Positions 26,101 through 41,100 of a stretch of 64,000 nucleotides of DNA are shown one piece after another; the stretch's first letter is position 1; each line of letters opens with the position of its first letter. The notes beneath the pieces were generated by a model. The model was not told the origin of the DNA. It searched no databases and was given only the letters and a program-made list of their open reading frames with translations. Source of the stretch: Taenia hydatigena (taxonomy: Eukaryota > Platyhelminthes > Cestoda > Cyclophyllidea > Taeniidae); contig JADWOT020000003.1 of the NCBI GenBank assembly GCA_036345935.2, positions 19,858,509-19,922,508 of the forward strand. The letters are read 5' to 3'. The translations under genes and the position numbers were made by a program.

Positions 26101-29100
26101 TATGACATGGCGCAATGGGAATTAACGTTCTCTACTACAGGACAGTGGAAAAAAAAGGGTGTTACAGAAGACAAAAGTTGACATTCAAGTCAAAGATCAC
26201 ACATGACGCAATGAGCCCACCACAGGAGAAACAGAAAAGTGCGGGCTGAAAATGAGTTCCACCACAGCCACCTGAGTGGCATTAGTTGGAAGGGGGAAAG
26301 GGAAGGGATGCGACGATTAACCCGGAGCTAGGCCCACCTGCCTCATGTCAAGGGGTAAAAATCACCGCGAAGGCACACGTCCAAAGGAGGGAGTGACTGC
26401 AAGGACAAGACATCAAAGACCTTAGCTTCGGCCTCAGAGCGTAAATATGTGAACCTTGTGCATGAAATCAAACCTGTACAAACGAAGGTAACCAAAACAA
26501 AGCACTCCATCGGCTTAACGCAAACGGCTTAGCCAACAATAACACTCGAAAATCTCGCTCTCAAATGAATTACACATGAAGAGTTTATATAAAGCCGGAT
26601 TTGAAGGGCATAAACTCTCCAATTTACTTCGAACTGAGTCGAGAAATGTTCAGTGCAAGTGAAATAGCATAGGTGGCCCTACATCCGAGAAAGGGCCATA
26701 AAAGGTGGGATAGATTTCAGTCTTAACAATAAATAGCGTTAGTGAAGGAAAAATGGACGCTTAATGGCGTAAAAAGTAGTTAACAACAGGAATGCGAAAC
26801 AGAATCAGTTTTATCCGTCAGATGACGATAAGCCCAGAGTACTCAAGCAATATGATCCAACAGGACAAAAAATGACAGGTTAAACAGGTTTTCGTAATTG
26901 AAAGCGATGGGAGTTAGCGCCCAAGATTAGACGAGATGAAGCGAATTTGATGGCATTAAACCATTGTAAACATACTTCTCTTCCACGAAACGCGGAAGTG
27001 GGTGTTGCCGCCGGAAAATTAATGAGGAACGTCACAATACTGCCATTTTTAAAGGTTAAATTAGGCAAGGTACTGAGGCATTAAGTTGTCAGAGTATCGG
27101 GTACGAAAAAATATGACAATTTGACAGGCTTCAAGCATCAACAAGTCTATTAGAAAACAAAGCACCAACAAGAGGGTCAGTGGGAGAGATCACCTTAGGC
27201 GGTAGTGAAGTTAAAAACTGGATGCCATCACCACCGAATTGGATAGAAACATTTGCTAATTCAAAGCCATAGAATCATCAGTGGACTGAGTGTACAAAAC
27301 CTAAACATGAAGACGGTTATCAAAGTATGAAATTGGGAAATATTAAACACGAGGCAACCATGATTACCAAATTGAAGTCGTTGCTATAACAAAATGGGAA
27401 ACAAAAAGCGAAACCAATCTCAGTTTTCGAAATCGACTATTACGCAACTTAAAACAATGAGACTCCTGTGAGGGCCAGCGGCAAGTGAGAATAAGGTAAT
27501 GTAGCAAATTTTCAAGCGGAACACAGAGCAGAAGCGAGTAAAAGGAGTAGGACTGGAGGGGGTGAAGAGAGGAGCGGCCGACTCACCCTGTTTGCACGAC
27601 AGCCCTGCCAACCGGAGCCCCAGTGGGCCTGCACGGCCATGCCGTCGGGCCGAACCTCCACACCCGCCGTGGCGTCGTAGGGGTTGAGGCGCCAGCCACA
27701 GTTCCCATTAGTCACCTGGGCGTCCTCAGGCACCTCAGCTAGTGGTACAAAACCGCCGTATCCACCACTGCTTGTTGGTGTAAAGCGCAGGGGTGGTGAG
27801 GTGCTACCACCAAAGTTCAGCAACAACCGTGAGTCCTTCAGTGAGGCGGCTGGAGATCAAGATACTTGCAATGAATTAAGCGTTAACACTCAATGATTAA
27901 TTATGGGTGCTTAATCAATTTCTATACCGATAAAAACCTAAATTAATGTAAAAAAGGTTTATCCGATCACCCATGACGCATTTACAGTGGAAAGGTACGA
28001 CCGATAATTACACATCTTGAAGAAACACAGCTCTTCTGTCCATCTTTGAATACCAATGAATCCTTAAGGAATTGCGCATTTTTCGAAATTTCCTGACCAC
28101 AAATTCACATTATCAAGCCATGCATATTTGTGATCACCGAGGACTCAATTCCACACATATAAACGCCTAAATAGATTTATACTATACATCTGGGACCCAT
28201 AATACCACCACCACTTCCAACCCCCAACCATTGTGTCAAATGGTAAAAAACTACAATAAAGTAAGCTCTAGTTCATTGGGATTGTTAGAAAGCTCACTTA
28301 TTTTGATTAGTGGTAAATAACCAAACAAATCTAGTATCTGAGTTGCTTTTCTGATTGTTTTAAGTGGCCGACTACTACCTTAGTAAACGGCCTGATTCGA
28401 CTATTCATTAAGAAATATTGGAGGTAAACATTCATCGACGGTTTCTAGCCGTTACAGCAGTGAAGAGGGAATGAGAGACATACTTTGAAAAATGTGATAA
28501 ATATTCTCACTTACATTCAACCCACCCAAGGACCAATTAAAACATCCCAAAAACTTAATTCCGTTTTTTGAATAAGCTAATTATCGTTCCTACTACTGAA
28601 CCGTAAAAACAGCAATAATTGTCCTCAACTAACAGATATTAAGATAAAGAGTGAGACTCCTACTTCGTTTTAAGCAATTCCGAAACCACCGAAACGTACA
28701 TGCCCATGGGAATTGGGCTACGAGCCCCTGTATTGCCAGTAGAAACTATTGTTAAGCCTTATCTGGGGGGCGATCACTTGAACGAACACCTCCGGCGCTG
28801 GATGACCCCACAGACCTACGGAACACCCGTGATTCAGGTCAATCGATTTCGAAAGTTACCGGGTGGTGTGATTAACATGAGGGATTCGAGGACAGGGGAT
28901 TACTACATGCGGTAGAGCGAATTTTCTCAAGGGAATTGTTAAATTTTCAAAATCACTTCTAGGTATTAAAAAATTTGCACGGGTTCATTTTTGGTCAAGT
29001 GACGCCCCGTAATGTGACAGCAGCACATACTACCCGTAATCTATAAAGTCAGTAAATCAAAAGTATCCTCCATGAATGGTTTTTAAAACAGAATGCATTT

Positions 29101-32100
29101 TCAATTCTGCGCCTCCTTCAACAACTAACCCAAGCACAATTGTATGTATTTTCAAGATAGTGAAGAAATAAAGTAATCAAAGCACTACTACAAGGGATTG
29201 AATTACCATCAATAATGGCCTTACCGGGGAAGAAAGGTTCATTAATGAGGTTCTCGGGGACCCTGAGGACTTGGGGACACTCATTTCCATTGCAGTTCCA
29301 GGTGGCGATGCCTCGATCCAAATCGAGACAACACCCGATGACGGTGCCCTTGCCGACAGCAATGCGGCCATCGGAAAAGTCCACCTGCTTGCCCTTGAAG
29401 GTGAGCGTGGCTGCTCCCTGGCCAGCCTCAATGTTGCCAAGCACGAAGGCCTGATCGTCGCTGCCTAGTGAGGTTAGACCTGCCTCATTTGTTGCCCAGC
29501 CTACACCCACCGGTCCATCCTCGAGGACTGTCGCCTCGAAGTAGTAGCAGCCCGGTGCCTTCACACCCTTATTCGCGCGGCAGCCCTGATAAGATGGATC
29601 GCAAGTATAGTTTTTCAACCTCCACTTTATTTGAGTGTTTTAACCCAGCCATATCCAAGCATCTACCCTAAGAACTAATAATAAACGCGCATCTCGTATT
29701 AGGGCCCGTGATAGACTTTCATGTGAATTTGCATGAGGATAAACAGTCATGGCCAAGAATGCGTACAAGCAAAAGGAACAATTTCTATTACACTAAGGAA
29801 ATGTGGCAATTAGATGAACTAATGAAATTTTAACAATGCGATTAACAAGAGCTTTGGGTTGTGAATATGAAATGGAAGAGGTTGCTGGATCCTAAAAGGA
29901 TTTAGAGGAACATACTAATGCATGTAGAAAATGGAAGCGGATAAATGAAACGAAAATATTCAGCAGTGAAAGGGAACTCAAATCGAGAATGAGGACTACC
30001 AATTGGCTTTCCCGTGAAAGCAGAAGTGCTGAATCAAAACACAATTGTTTAATGACATCGAGCATAGTCCCATGGAAGAATTCCTAATTAACTCATTTCT
30101 ACTTAAAAAGAATTCCATTAATCAGCCACAAAAGCTTATGATTAAGTAAGAAAATTATTTATCTGGTGGATGCCTATAGACTTCCCGTTGCCTTTGCTAA
30201 TAGCCAGCCAGTACTCATAAAGGAATAATGATAAAGCGAATCCCAAGCGCTTTCAGGAAGAACCTGCCATAATAGAGGAGCAATCTGGTCTCACGCCAAA
30301 CGAAAAACAAAACGGTCATAAAGTGAAGTCATCTGCTGCAAAGAATCAACAAAACGGCCCACAACAACTTCAATCTCGAGTTTTACACAACTGCCAGCCA
30401 AAGTTAAGACAAGTTTTCAGGGGATGGAAACCGCCTTACGGCCATGATGTGAGGACAAAATAACCCTTAATTTGGTTGTAGGCAGACGATACCACGAAAA
30501 GCGAGCGGCATGGACAGTGTAGAACATTGCCCAGCCTTTGGAATTACTTCCCAAAAGAACAGCATAAATCAACAGCAGACGTTACAACAAACGAAATGGG
30601 GAGTAATCCCTTTATGAAACAGATTTTACTATCGGCGTTATCGTCTTTCAGTTGGTTATAGTTCACTCCAAGGCTTTTACTACTTGCAATAAAAGAATGA
30701 CTTTGAGGAGCACCGGGAAAGAGGTCTGGAAAAAGCAGAAAAAAACCAGACAACAAATACAAATCGTTTGGACTACACATCTCATCACACAAGCCTTTTG
30801 AGATTTGTAATTCAGCTACCACGTTGATAGCATGCGCCTACTCTATCAGTCTTCTAGGAGGCAAAAACTCAACCCCAAGTATTGCAAATAGATGTCAGGA
30901 GAATGAACCCAACCTGCCACCCGGAGTCACGTTGCGAGGCGATGTCTAGTCCACGATCGTCGATACCCAGACAGCGGCTTCGATCAGCGGTGGAGATGCG
31001 CCAAGGCTCGGGCTTGAAGACTGGCCGCGGCTGATAGTCGCCAAAGTGATTTGGCTCACCAGAACGACGTCCATAGGCGGCCCCAACGGGCAACTCACAG
31101 GCTGCCTCTCCACCGCCCCAATGCTCAGGACTGTAACCGACGCCACCGGCACCCAAAGAAGCATCACCGGCTACCTGTGGCGCGTACTGGTACTGGGAGG
31201 CGTCCGCTGCGTATGCGGATGCTAAATGAAGCAGTGAGAGGAACATGGGTTTTAAAATGGGCTTCCAGACAACTATCAAACAAATTTCCCGCAGAAAATC
31301 GCATTGATGTAAGAAAGATAGTGTGTAATTGATGACTAAGACTAGAAATAGCAAGCTGGAGAGTGAATGACCATCATTGGCTTGATGTGAAAAAAAGACC
31401 GAAGATAATCGAAGTTCTGGTACAGTAGCTGGTAAATGGGATTCTGGAAAGAGGTTGAAACAAAGACCATTCATGATTTCACGCGACAAAACTCAGGGTA
31501 GAGAAGAGAAATAAGTAAATTAAATGGGGGGCAAAAAATACTGTTCTACCTTAAGGTGGCCTACGGACTCCAGCTAAATTTTAAACGGGAAACAATGCGA
31601 GTAGGGCTGAGTGCCACATTTCAGACTGATTAAGCGTGGTTTCATTTACCTCCCAAAACGCAACCCAATGCCGACTGCCGATCGTCCATAGCCTAGCTAG
31701 TGAAAAACAGCAACCAAAAACAGAGTCAGAAGAGCCCAACAAACGTTCTAAGACAGAATAGGGAGAAAGGTGGGTCTGTTAGATACCGAGGTAAGTCATT
31801 CCGACTCACACAAATGTTTTCAAATCTGTGTAGATTCAAATAAGCATAGGGAAATCATCTTCCATAAAACAATCCAATAAGTATGAAAAGCTTGAATGGG
31901 AAACAGCCAATTCGTGAGATAATAAAGCTTCGCATGATGCACGAAACCCCAACTACGAATTTCATGGAATTCAGATTAGGGGGAACCGGTGGATCGAACT
32001 CTTACTAGACGAACATCTCGAAAGAGCTAGCCAACCATCTTGTGGAAGGGTTTGACTCTAAAGGAAAAGGCGCTAGGATTCAAGCAATCGGATGACATTT

Positions 32101-35100
32101 AGAGCAAGGCAAAAAGAAGGGACAGATGTTACTCAGAAAGGGGAGAAAATGTGGCAGAAACTTACAGTTTACGCCATGAGGCAGGGTAAACCAAGCTGAA
32201 ACGAGAAAAAAAACATCACTTCCTAAATTCGTAAACACATCAGAAAGATGGCATATTGATAAGGAGATAAATAGGTGGCCACATTTTTATGCCAAACAAT
32301 AGAGAGATAGTCAAATTTGTTTTGATTTGATTTAAAATGGCAATTGCGGGTAAAGCATAAAATTAAGTACAAAAAAAACAACAACAAGTTGGAAGTTAAC
32401 GGAGAACTGTAGGGGATACTTCAGCGCAGCAGTCCGACTCGATTCAGTGGAATTCAGTTGATCAAATCCTGAGTGTTCCTGTGTTAACAAGCTTTGAAAT
32501 AAACTTTAAATCTGCCTCCCTAAAACCTCATACAATCGTACGTGAAAGGAATCTTAGGACATTTAACGTTTCATTTAGGCTTTAAACACACAGAATAGCG
32601 CTAATATTTCAATGCATTAAAGTGAGATAACGTATCGAGTTTCGGTTTGACCAGTCTGGGCAAATAGGTTATGTGAAGACTCACTGGAACCGAACGGAAA
32701 AGTGAAGGTTGGTGAAGTAACCAACAAGTGAATGAGAGCGGATCAAGAGTGGCAAGTAGCTCACCTTGGTCAGTGGAAGAGATACGCTTGCGCTGCGGCT
32801 GCATGCGACGAATAGCGGGTTGGGGCCGATGACTGGGCACCGCCTCGGAACCGGTGAGGTCGCCCAAGGAGTTGCCCATACCCGGCTGATTGTAAGTGAA
32901 TTTGCGGCTGGAGAAACCCGGAAGCACACTGGGCTTTCGTGAGTGCTCGTAGCTACGCAGTCTGAAGGAGAGCGAAAACTAACTGAAAATCACTCTGGCT
33001 AAATACGGATTGCTACATTGCGACGGAATAACCTTATCGTACTTCTTGGGTCTATTTCAAAAAAAAGTACAACCGAAGTATCCAACATTCACTGAAGACG
33101 TCTCCATCCTGGAAAGCAGCTTCCACTTCGCGTGCCGCATCGATACCCAACATTTCTACCAAGATATTATGAAAGGCGAGGTGATGCCAAGGGCTGCGAG
33201 ATTCATGTCTTGAACATAAATCGCGTCCATATTGGATAATTCATGCCGGTAAATGATATCAAACCATGTCGCATTGTGGTGGCGAAGTTTACTATTCCGA
33301 CGAGATTACACGTCGGAAAGTTTCATAAATACTGGGATGATAATTCAGGAAACGTCTTCGAAAAAATCCAAAATCGGAAATGCAACACTCAATGATTTAA
33401 ACGGAAATCGTCAAAGCTCATCCACTTTTTTTCTTTCAGGATCCAAAAAAGCATTGATAAAGAAGTTGAAAGACCAATGGCATTTGTTAAAAACCCTTTA
33501 TAAAACCATCTTTAACTATTAACAGGAATTACAGAGTAATCAGAGTAATGATAAATTAGGGATTTAAACTAAACGAACACGTGAGATCAGGTCAAACTAA
33601 GGGAAGCCAACGAACACGAGATAAATGGATAAGTACACATATAAAACCGCGTCAAAAAGATAATTACGTTCTAAAATGCCGTACTTCTGCGAACAAAGAC
33701 CGTGTGCATCACCATCAGTCAGCAATGAACCTAATTAAGCATTAGAGAGTGTCGCAACATCTTCAAGAGCGATTCGGGCGCTACAGCTTGCCAGAAGTCG
33801 AGTAGTTACGGCAGAGGCGCAGAAGATGCACCGTCAACTAAAGAATCTAGCACAAGAATACCATTTCAACCCGTTCAACATTGTACTTTCACAACACACG
33901 TATGGGGATTGCTCAATCACAGTCTTACGCGATGCGCAAGATACGCAAGCATCAACAACTATCAAGGACAAGATGCCAAAATTTGTCGATCACATAATCA
34001 TAGGGGACAAAGCACGGCACTTTTTAGATGGTGAAAGAATTGTAATTTGTCATAAGCGACAGGGGAAAAAAGTGAATAAGGGTAGAAAAAAAGGTGATGG
34101 TGTTCTCGACGCAAGATTAGGACAATTTGCCGACGCGATTCATTAATTCACGGAGAAGACCCAAGAGCATTGTTCGAGTAACCTACCAAAAGCCTGTCGA
34201 GGTCGAAATTATCAGCTTGTGTGTTGAATTTCGAACCAGTGAATTAATCCGCTTTGGCAGTGATAGAGCAACCAATTTCGAAGTTCGATGGGACGAGATT
34301 ATGCAAATCATTTGGAACGAGAGATTCGAGCAGAGAGTAATTCGAAAGTTCGACAAGCCCTTAAGAAAGAAGTCAACAAGTGGCGCATGAATTGGCTTCT
34401 ACTGACACCAAAAGCCGCAAACATGCGGGGAGGAGAAACTGTAAATCGGGCTTAATAATTCGGTCGCATATTGTGCAATCAATTTTCTTCTAAAAAAGCA
34501 CACACACGACCTTTTGTAAAAAGCACAGAGCCCTCGATAACATAGCCAACAAGGGAGTAGACCCTCAAGGTAAAGGTTAGGACAACAGATGCCATTTTCC
34601 ACCGGTCATCTTTTGGGCAGTTGATACGCGGTAGTGGAGTCCAATTCAAAAGTAGATAAAGTGCGTTTTTGAAAAAAACGAAAGCATGATACTATTCAAT
34701 GGAGGATGTGAAAGTGACGCTTCTTAGTGCCCACCGTGAGCAGTACCAATGCAAGTAGTCGTTTAAGCAATAAACAAGACTAACCACGCATTACGAAAAA
34801 ATACTACCGGAGTGCAATTAAGTGAGATGGGCGAGACGGGTAGACTGAGCTAGGCTTCAAAATTCAACGTACTTGGACGTTCCCGATTCCAACAGGTAAT
34901 CCAAGATGCATTAAAAATAGGAAGGGAAGGGACCAGAGGAGGTATACCATGTAAGGCAAAAAAATGTTATGTAAATAAGAAGATTAAGAAATTTAGAGTA
35001 TTTCCTGGAAAGTGAAGTATGAGACAGGTCTGAACACGAATCACATAAGTTTCACTCTACCAGACGCAAGATGAGAGGAGAAAACTAAAGAGAAAGAACA

Positions 35101-38100
35101 ACCGTTCTAAGGACATCACGTTTTAGCTAATTCACGTTTCACCTTGGGGAGAAGCTTGGCGAACATTTAGCACACTCAATGCGTGTTTCGTATTAAATGA
35201 AATACTTATTGTCAGTGTAGGAACCTATTAAAATCCATTGTTTCTAACACAGAGCCGGACTCAGCACATTATAGCCACTTGGATATTAATAATTGTGCGA
35301 TATAAAAGGGAATAACCTAACCGTCAAATGAAGCTACTGCCAACGCAAGGTTTGATGCATGAGTAATAACTAAAGGAGTTGAGGCAACGAAGGCTTCATT
35401 CAGATGTCGCTGAAAACGGTTATCACATAAGATACAATCGCTTTACTTAGATCATCTGAGAATTGGAACGGTAAAATAGAGATTGGACGACCATAGACAC
35501 TCAAGAGGAGGCAAAGGTAAGCAAGGTATCGTGCCGATTTGAGAACGAGGCTGGGAAGTGAGAAGCAGAAAATGCAATAAAGTTGGAGAGAACGATCCTC
35601 GAATGCATTATTAATGTATGAGCTTTGGGCTAACGTAGTCACGAAATCGTTATTGTTACAGATAATGGAAGGATGAAGCCTACGTACATTGAATATCACA
35701 TCACAGTAAGAAGGGCAAACGACCGCTACCATCAATGGAATCTTCCACATTTCAACAAGTTGGTAATAGCCTCAGTCATTATTTTCGGCTCAGTTAAGTG
35801 AGAAAAAAGTGAACGAAAGTGAGACGAGTGGATAAACACACTTCACCTCAACCAATTAAGGTAGTTTGCACCAACGCGAAAAAAGTGCACTTCCAGTCAC
35901 GTGACAAAAAAAGGCCACATTCAGAAGATCGTGAAGGCATTATGCTTAAAATGCCCCAGATAATTTGAGCCAGTGAAGTGTTCGATGTCAATGCGTTAGC
36001 TACTCACCCAGACAGCCTGTAATCCCCATGAGAGCAAAACTGCCGACCACCTCAGAGCCACTAAAATCGAGCTGAGATTTAAATGGCCGGAAGCGAGAAG
36101 CGTTGTAGACACGTGGTCAAGGCATAACAACTGGGAATGCGCCTCGATATCCGGTTTGGGGTCGTCAAAAAATATTGTTTAAAAACTACTCATCCATGAC
36201 ATGGTACAAGGGCCCACCCATGTTGACACACTAACGTTAATGAGCGTTTAAAGATGCATGCAGAGAACACCGCGATTCAAGAAATAATCACTCCTAAGTA
36301 GTTCATTCCATGAGTATTGAATGTTTGATGGAGTCGATTAGTAGCCCCATAACAAACCGATATTAGTTTAAATGGGCCAGTGACAGTCTCTCAGCCTTTT
36401 AGTACGTTGACAATAAATATCAACTTCCAGACTCTCACTAGTAAAGGGACGGCTCCAACACTACAGCGCAATAAGAGTTAAGATTTTTTGACAAAAAGTA
36501 TAACTAGTGAACATCTGAAATACACTGAATCCCACTTCAGACACCCTCAAAACGAGGGTAAATGAGCAACAATAGAAAGAAAAGCTTACATTACCTCCTT
36601 TCATAAAGCCCGTGCATTATGTGTTATGACAATCAAAACCTTATTGCAATTTTAAGAATGATCTTTTTGAAGTAATTGTGCCCACGGTTGATGCGTACAT
36701 TATAAGGGAACGCAGCGACTCGACAGGAAGAACGACATGGGAAAACAATATGCTAAGGTTTGCCAGCTGATAAATCGTACTATGGTGGATTTCATTCCGG
36801 ATATCCCAAGAGGGATTTAAATGCACGACAATGAAGGAAGTTAAGTCTCAGTGCGCTTTTGCATTAGCAGACTTGGAGAAACGAATGGAGAATGTAAAAT
36901 GTTATTGAATTCTTGATAAGTCATAACGTTTGATCAAATGAAAGAATTTGTGCATCCCTAAGAGGCAAGATCAGAGAGAGCTCTGTGAAAAGGTTCGCAC
37001 CTGAAGAAGTTATGATGCTCGACACAGAGGGTCCAGAGACGCTTGGCGCGTTGGGGCGTAGCACAGCGGAAAGCGTAGGTCCGCTCTGACTGGTCCTCAT
37101 CGAGAGATCGCACAATCATTATGAAGTGACGTTTTCGGTAGGATAACTTGATGATCCGTGGCCACGAGAACCGCTGCAGACGAATGCGGCTCAAATAGAG
37201 CAGCAGACCTCCGTGATACACACCAAGACCGTGCTCCACGCCAGAGGAGCTCTAGGCGCATGCAGATACGGCAGTATTTAAGTATAATTTCATATCCCTC
37301 TACTTTAGACGGATGAACGACGACAAACGAGAATAAAAGAAGTACTACACTTTAAAGGTATCAAACCTACAACCATGAGATCCGATACAAATTCACACCT
37401 TTAAATGACAACACATTGTTTCCTTCAAGGTGTCAATCACTACATTATAATGGCCTAATAGTCAAATGTATTAGTGGAGTCGTTGTGAATGAAAACAATG
37501 ATCACAACGGTTGCATTAGTTAGGGAGAGTTACATCGGTACTGATGAATTAAAAATGACAATCGTTGATAATGTGACGCAGTCTACTGAAAACGCATATA
37601 TTGCTAAACTACAGAGGGATGAATTCATGAAATAAGCTAAGTCGCATGAGCCTCATAATTTTTGGCTCACTTACTGCCTCAAGTAATAAAGTGCCAGTTT
37701 GATATCAGATTCAAGATGTGTTTGGCCCCAACACTGAGTAAAAAGCAATGGCGCCAGCATGTTTCCTTACCGAATGGATGTGATTTGCAATCAAATACTA
37801 GTTAAATTTGAATAGTCCCATTCGATTTACCACATTGGAGCTGCAGTTGTACTAAACTTACACAAAACTGCACCAAATAACAGATCGCAAAAAACAACCA
37901 GGGCGCATAATGTGTTGTAGTTAATGTAAATTTAAATAAGATTGGACAAGATCGTGTCTTACAAGACGGCCCACCCAATCTACAATCAAACTGGCTCTTC
38001 AAGCGAAATTGAGGTACAAACTGCATAAGCCCCAGTCAAATTGCCCGCCAGAAAGCAACAAAATGAGAGGAAGGGGATGAGGGAAACATTGATGAGGGAA

Positions 38101-41100
38101 AACATATTCTGCGCGTCTAATAGTGATGCAACTCCTGACACCGACCTGTGGCAGAAAGTAAAGATAAGGTAGGGAGAATCTCAATTATACGAAGGTGTCA
38201 ACGTAGCATTAGCGTGGAAGCAATTTCCGGTTGCTTTGGCTTCATGAAATCTGGTTTGCATTCGGGGAAAACCCCAAGCAAGAAAGTGTTAGTCAAAGTT
38301 CCCCCACGTCCACCTGTTACAGCACCCTATTCCCTGACAAAATGTGCACACTCACCAGTACTTTGTGCATGTGAACACCGTAAAGGGCGAGTTTTTTGGA
38401 GTTGTTGAGGAAATTCCGATCTGCCATTTCCGGTGATTGGCCACTGAAAAGGTTAACAGGAAGAAGTAGCACCAGCAGCAGCAGGGATAAGCACTTCAAG
38501 CAGTCCGCCCGTTATACCGTCCATCCTGCTCACAAACACTTAAGTCGAGGGGTAGGGGAAATGCAATAAATAGTCTCGGCGGGAAACTTCAAAAGGCAAG
38601 CAAAGGAAAGGAGATCTTCGTTGTCATGGGTAGAATAATGGTGTTGGCGCAATCCAATGCAATCCTCCAAACGAATAGCACTACCAGGATAAAGAAACAA
38701 TCCATCCGGCTTATTGAGTAAAACAAAGTTAGATAACGAATTGCCAAATGCTACAGATCACAGACGTGAATGCCTAAGCTTCGGACTAAAGCTAACTCAA
38801 AATTGAATGATACGGTACAATGGTGCAGTTAACTCAGACGCAGGTTTTAGTCACTCTGACTAACTGTGAAATGGTTTATGCAAAACCAGATTTGACACAC
38901 AAGCCTGGAGATGCCAAACGGAACAGTACAGGCGGAAATAAAAAATAGCAGCTAACATTTGACCTGACCTGCAGGATCAGCCGAACTCCACGTGTAAATT
39001 TGTAAACCAGTTGGAATATAGGATGAAGTACGTTACAAAAAACGGTGCACACTTCAACTGCCATTTTCACACATTTTAAATGTTAGATTGCATTATTTCA
39101 TTCTTAAAGCTCATGCATTATTAAGTGCAGCATGTGCTAAAATATTAGCTCAAAATAGGTTCCATCATGCCAAAAAGAATTCAGTTCCCCCAAGCCTCGA
39201 TTCAATGAAGAGACCTCTGCAGGGTCCAGCGAAGTAGAACAGCCTAAAACTACCATAGAGCTGCCACAGTCTATTGATATCACCAACACGATTTCGCACA
39301 GTGCAGCAATGAAAGCTCAGTTGCTACGCCGAGGGCTGAAAGAACAATAATGGGTTGGGTATGTGAAAAAAATAGGAAAAAGAGAGGGTGCAACTTCGGT
39401 ACGCACAACCTAGCCAGTTGCCAAATATGGGCAGAGGAAAGCCTCATCATCTAGTGTACGCCTACAAATGACTAAACGCGGAGCCCACGCTTTCGAGAGG
39501 TATGAGATTTGCGCGGTGTTGTAAGGAGAGCTACATAAATGTCCTAAAAAATTTTGTGACAGAATAAGTGAAGAATAAGGTCGTAGAGCCACTTCTTGTG
39601 CTCGGGAGAAACGGGTGAGATGAAAAATTTAACAACTAGAGGCAATAGGCAGAAATGGTGCCGTTGTCAACGCCCCATGTGATGCATTTGCCCATGAAAC
39701 TGTGGTTTAGAAAAAATGTGACCAAGACGAGAAACAACGAACGTAATTCGGTAAATTCAGACAATTTCACATTAGCCAACTTTTGGATAATCCCTCAGAT
39801 TCCGATGAATATCGAAAGAAGTTATTTTTCTTCAATGGCAAGCCGCTTGGCCAAGACAACTTCTGACCACTTCAGTACTGAGAAACCAAAGGCCTTATTC
39901 GTTGATGGCATCAGTTAGTGCTTTGTGTGAAGCTCAAATTCACCGAGGAAAGTAAATTGCCAATGGAGTGAAAAAATCACCTATTCCATTTCAAGTAGTG
40001 TGCATGTCATATAAAGCAGCCGGCGGCGTTTCAGGGTTCCACGTCAAGTTCTGCATCATGACCACGTTCGCTACCCTTCACAACCTTAATAAACCCCTTT
40101 CATGAATAAATTTAGCTTTGGAATGAATGTAATATCAACCCAAATAGTTCCCACCATACAAAATATCCGCAGACAATTAGCTCCGAATTCGCCCTTTTGT
40201 TGTACATTTGCGACTTCCACGATGAGTTCCTTCCTTCCCATGATCAACAGAGCATGAAAACAAATGAAAGCCGAGAATGCATTTAACGCATTGGAATTTG
40301 TGGAAGAACGTGACTCCAAGCGCCAGAGGATGCATACACTACTGCCTTTCAAAACTTTAATCACTGAATATCAACTTCTTGAGGGTATCCCAATTGAGTG
40401 GGCGGAATACTCCAAACGTTGAAACAGAATTGACTTATAAAGACCTACTGGTGGAGGCGGTGGGTCTCAGCAATGCGGTAGAGCATCTCAGTGCTCTGCA
40501 GATGGCTAGGAGCGAAGGGGTGATCGCGGATGTAGGCGATGCCCTGATGTCGCTTCGAGTCGAAGTCGCCCGCATCCGATTGCACCACGTAGGATCCGAG
40601 GATGACATAGGAGAAGAAGGAGCACGGAAGTCTAGTGTTGAAAGGTAGCACAAACAAAAGGAAGTATTTCAGTCCCCATCCCTCACGTCTATGTGGCAAA
40701 GCCCCAAATACATGACCCAGTATCGCCTCTTGCGCCTGTGGTTGGTCAAAATTAGATGCGATGAGGTCATCCACCAGTCAGGTAAGAACAAGCCTCCGGA
40801 CTGGTAAGTAGTTTAGTTTAAGGCAACATGACCCAATTGAAAATGGTGAATAACGTAGATCCGAGATAGTTAAATGTTTAAGATTAAAAAGCAAAACGAT
40901 GGGATGAACGAAGAAGGAATCGTTTAAAATAAGAGACTTTCGTCGTCAAATTGTCAGTTCAGAAAAAGCATGAATTTCCTCAATAATAAAGGCTAACACT
41001 AGGAATGGCTTTAAGGCAGGCTAAACACAGCGATTTATGTATTAAATTAATTCCTATCTGCATGGTCTACCCTTTTGGTTGCTGAGATGACCTCAAATCA

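Noticed and set aside
22395..31221. SPRY exons as part of a ryanodine receptor or of DDX1 itself
   Set aside because: The motifs fit DDX1-type SPRY, not the ryanodine receptor pattern, and no helicase motifs (DEAD, SAT, HRIGR) occur anywhere in the window.
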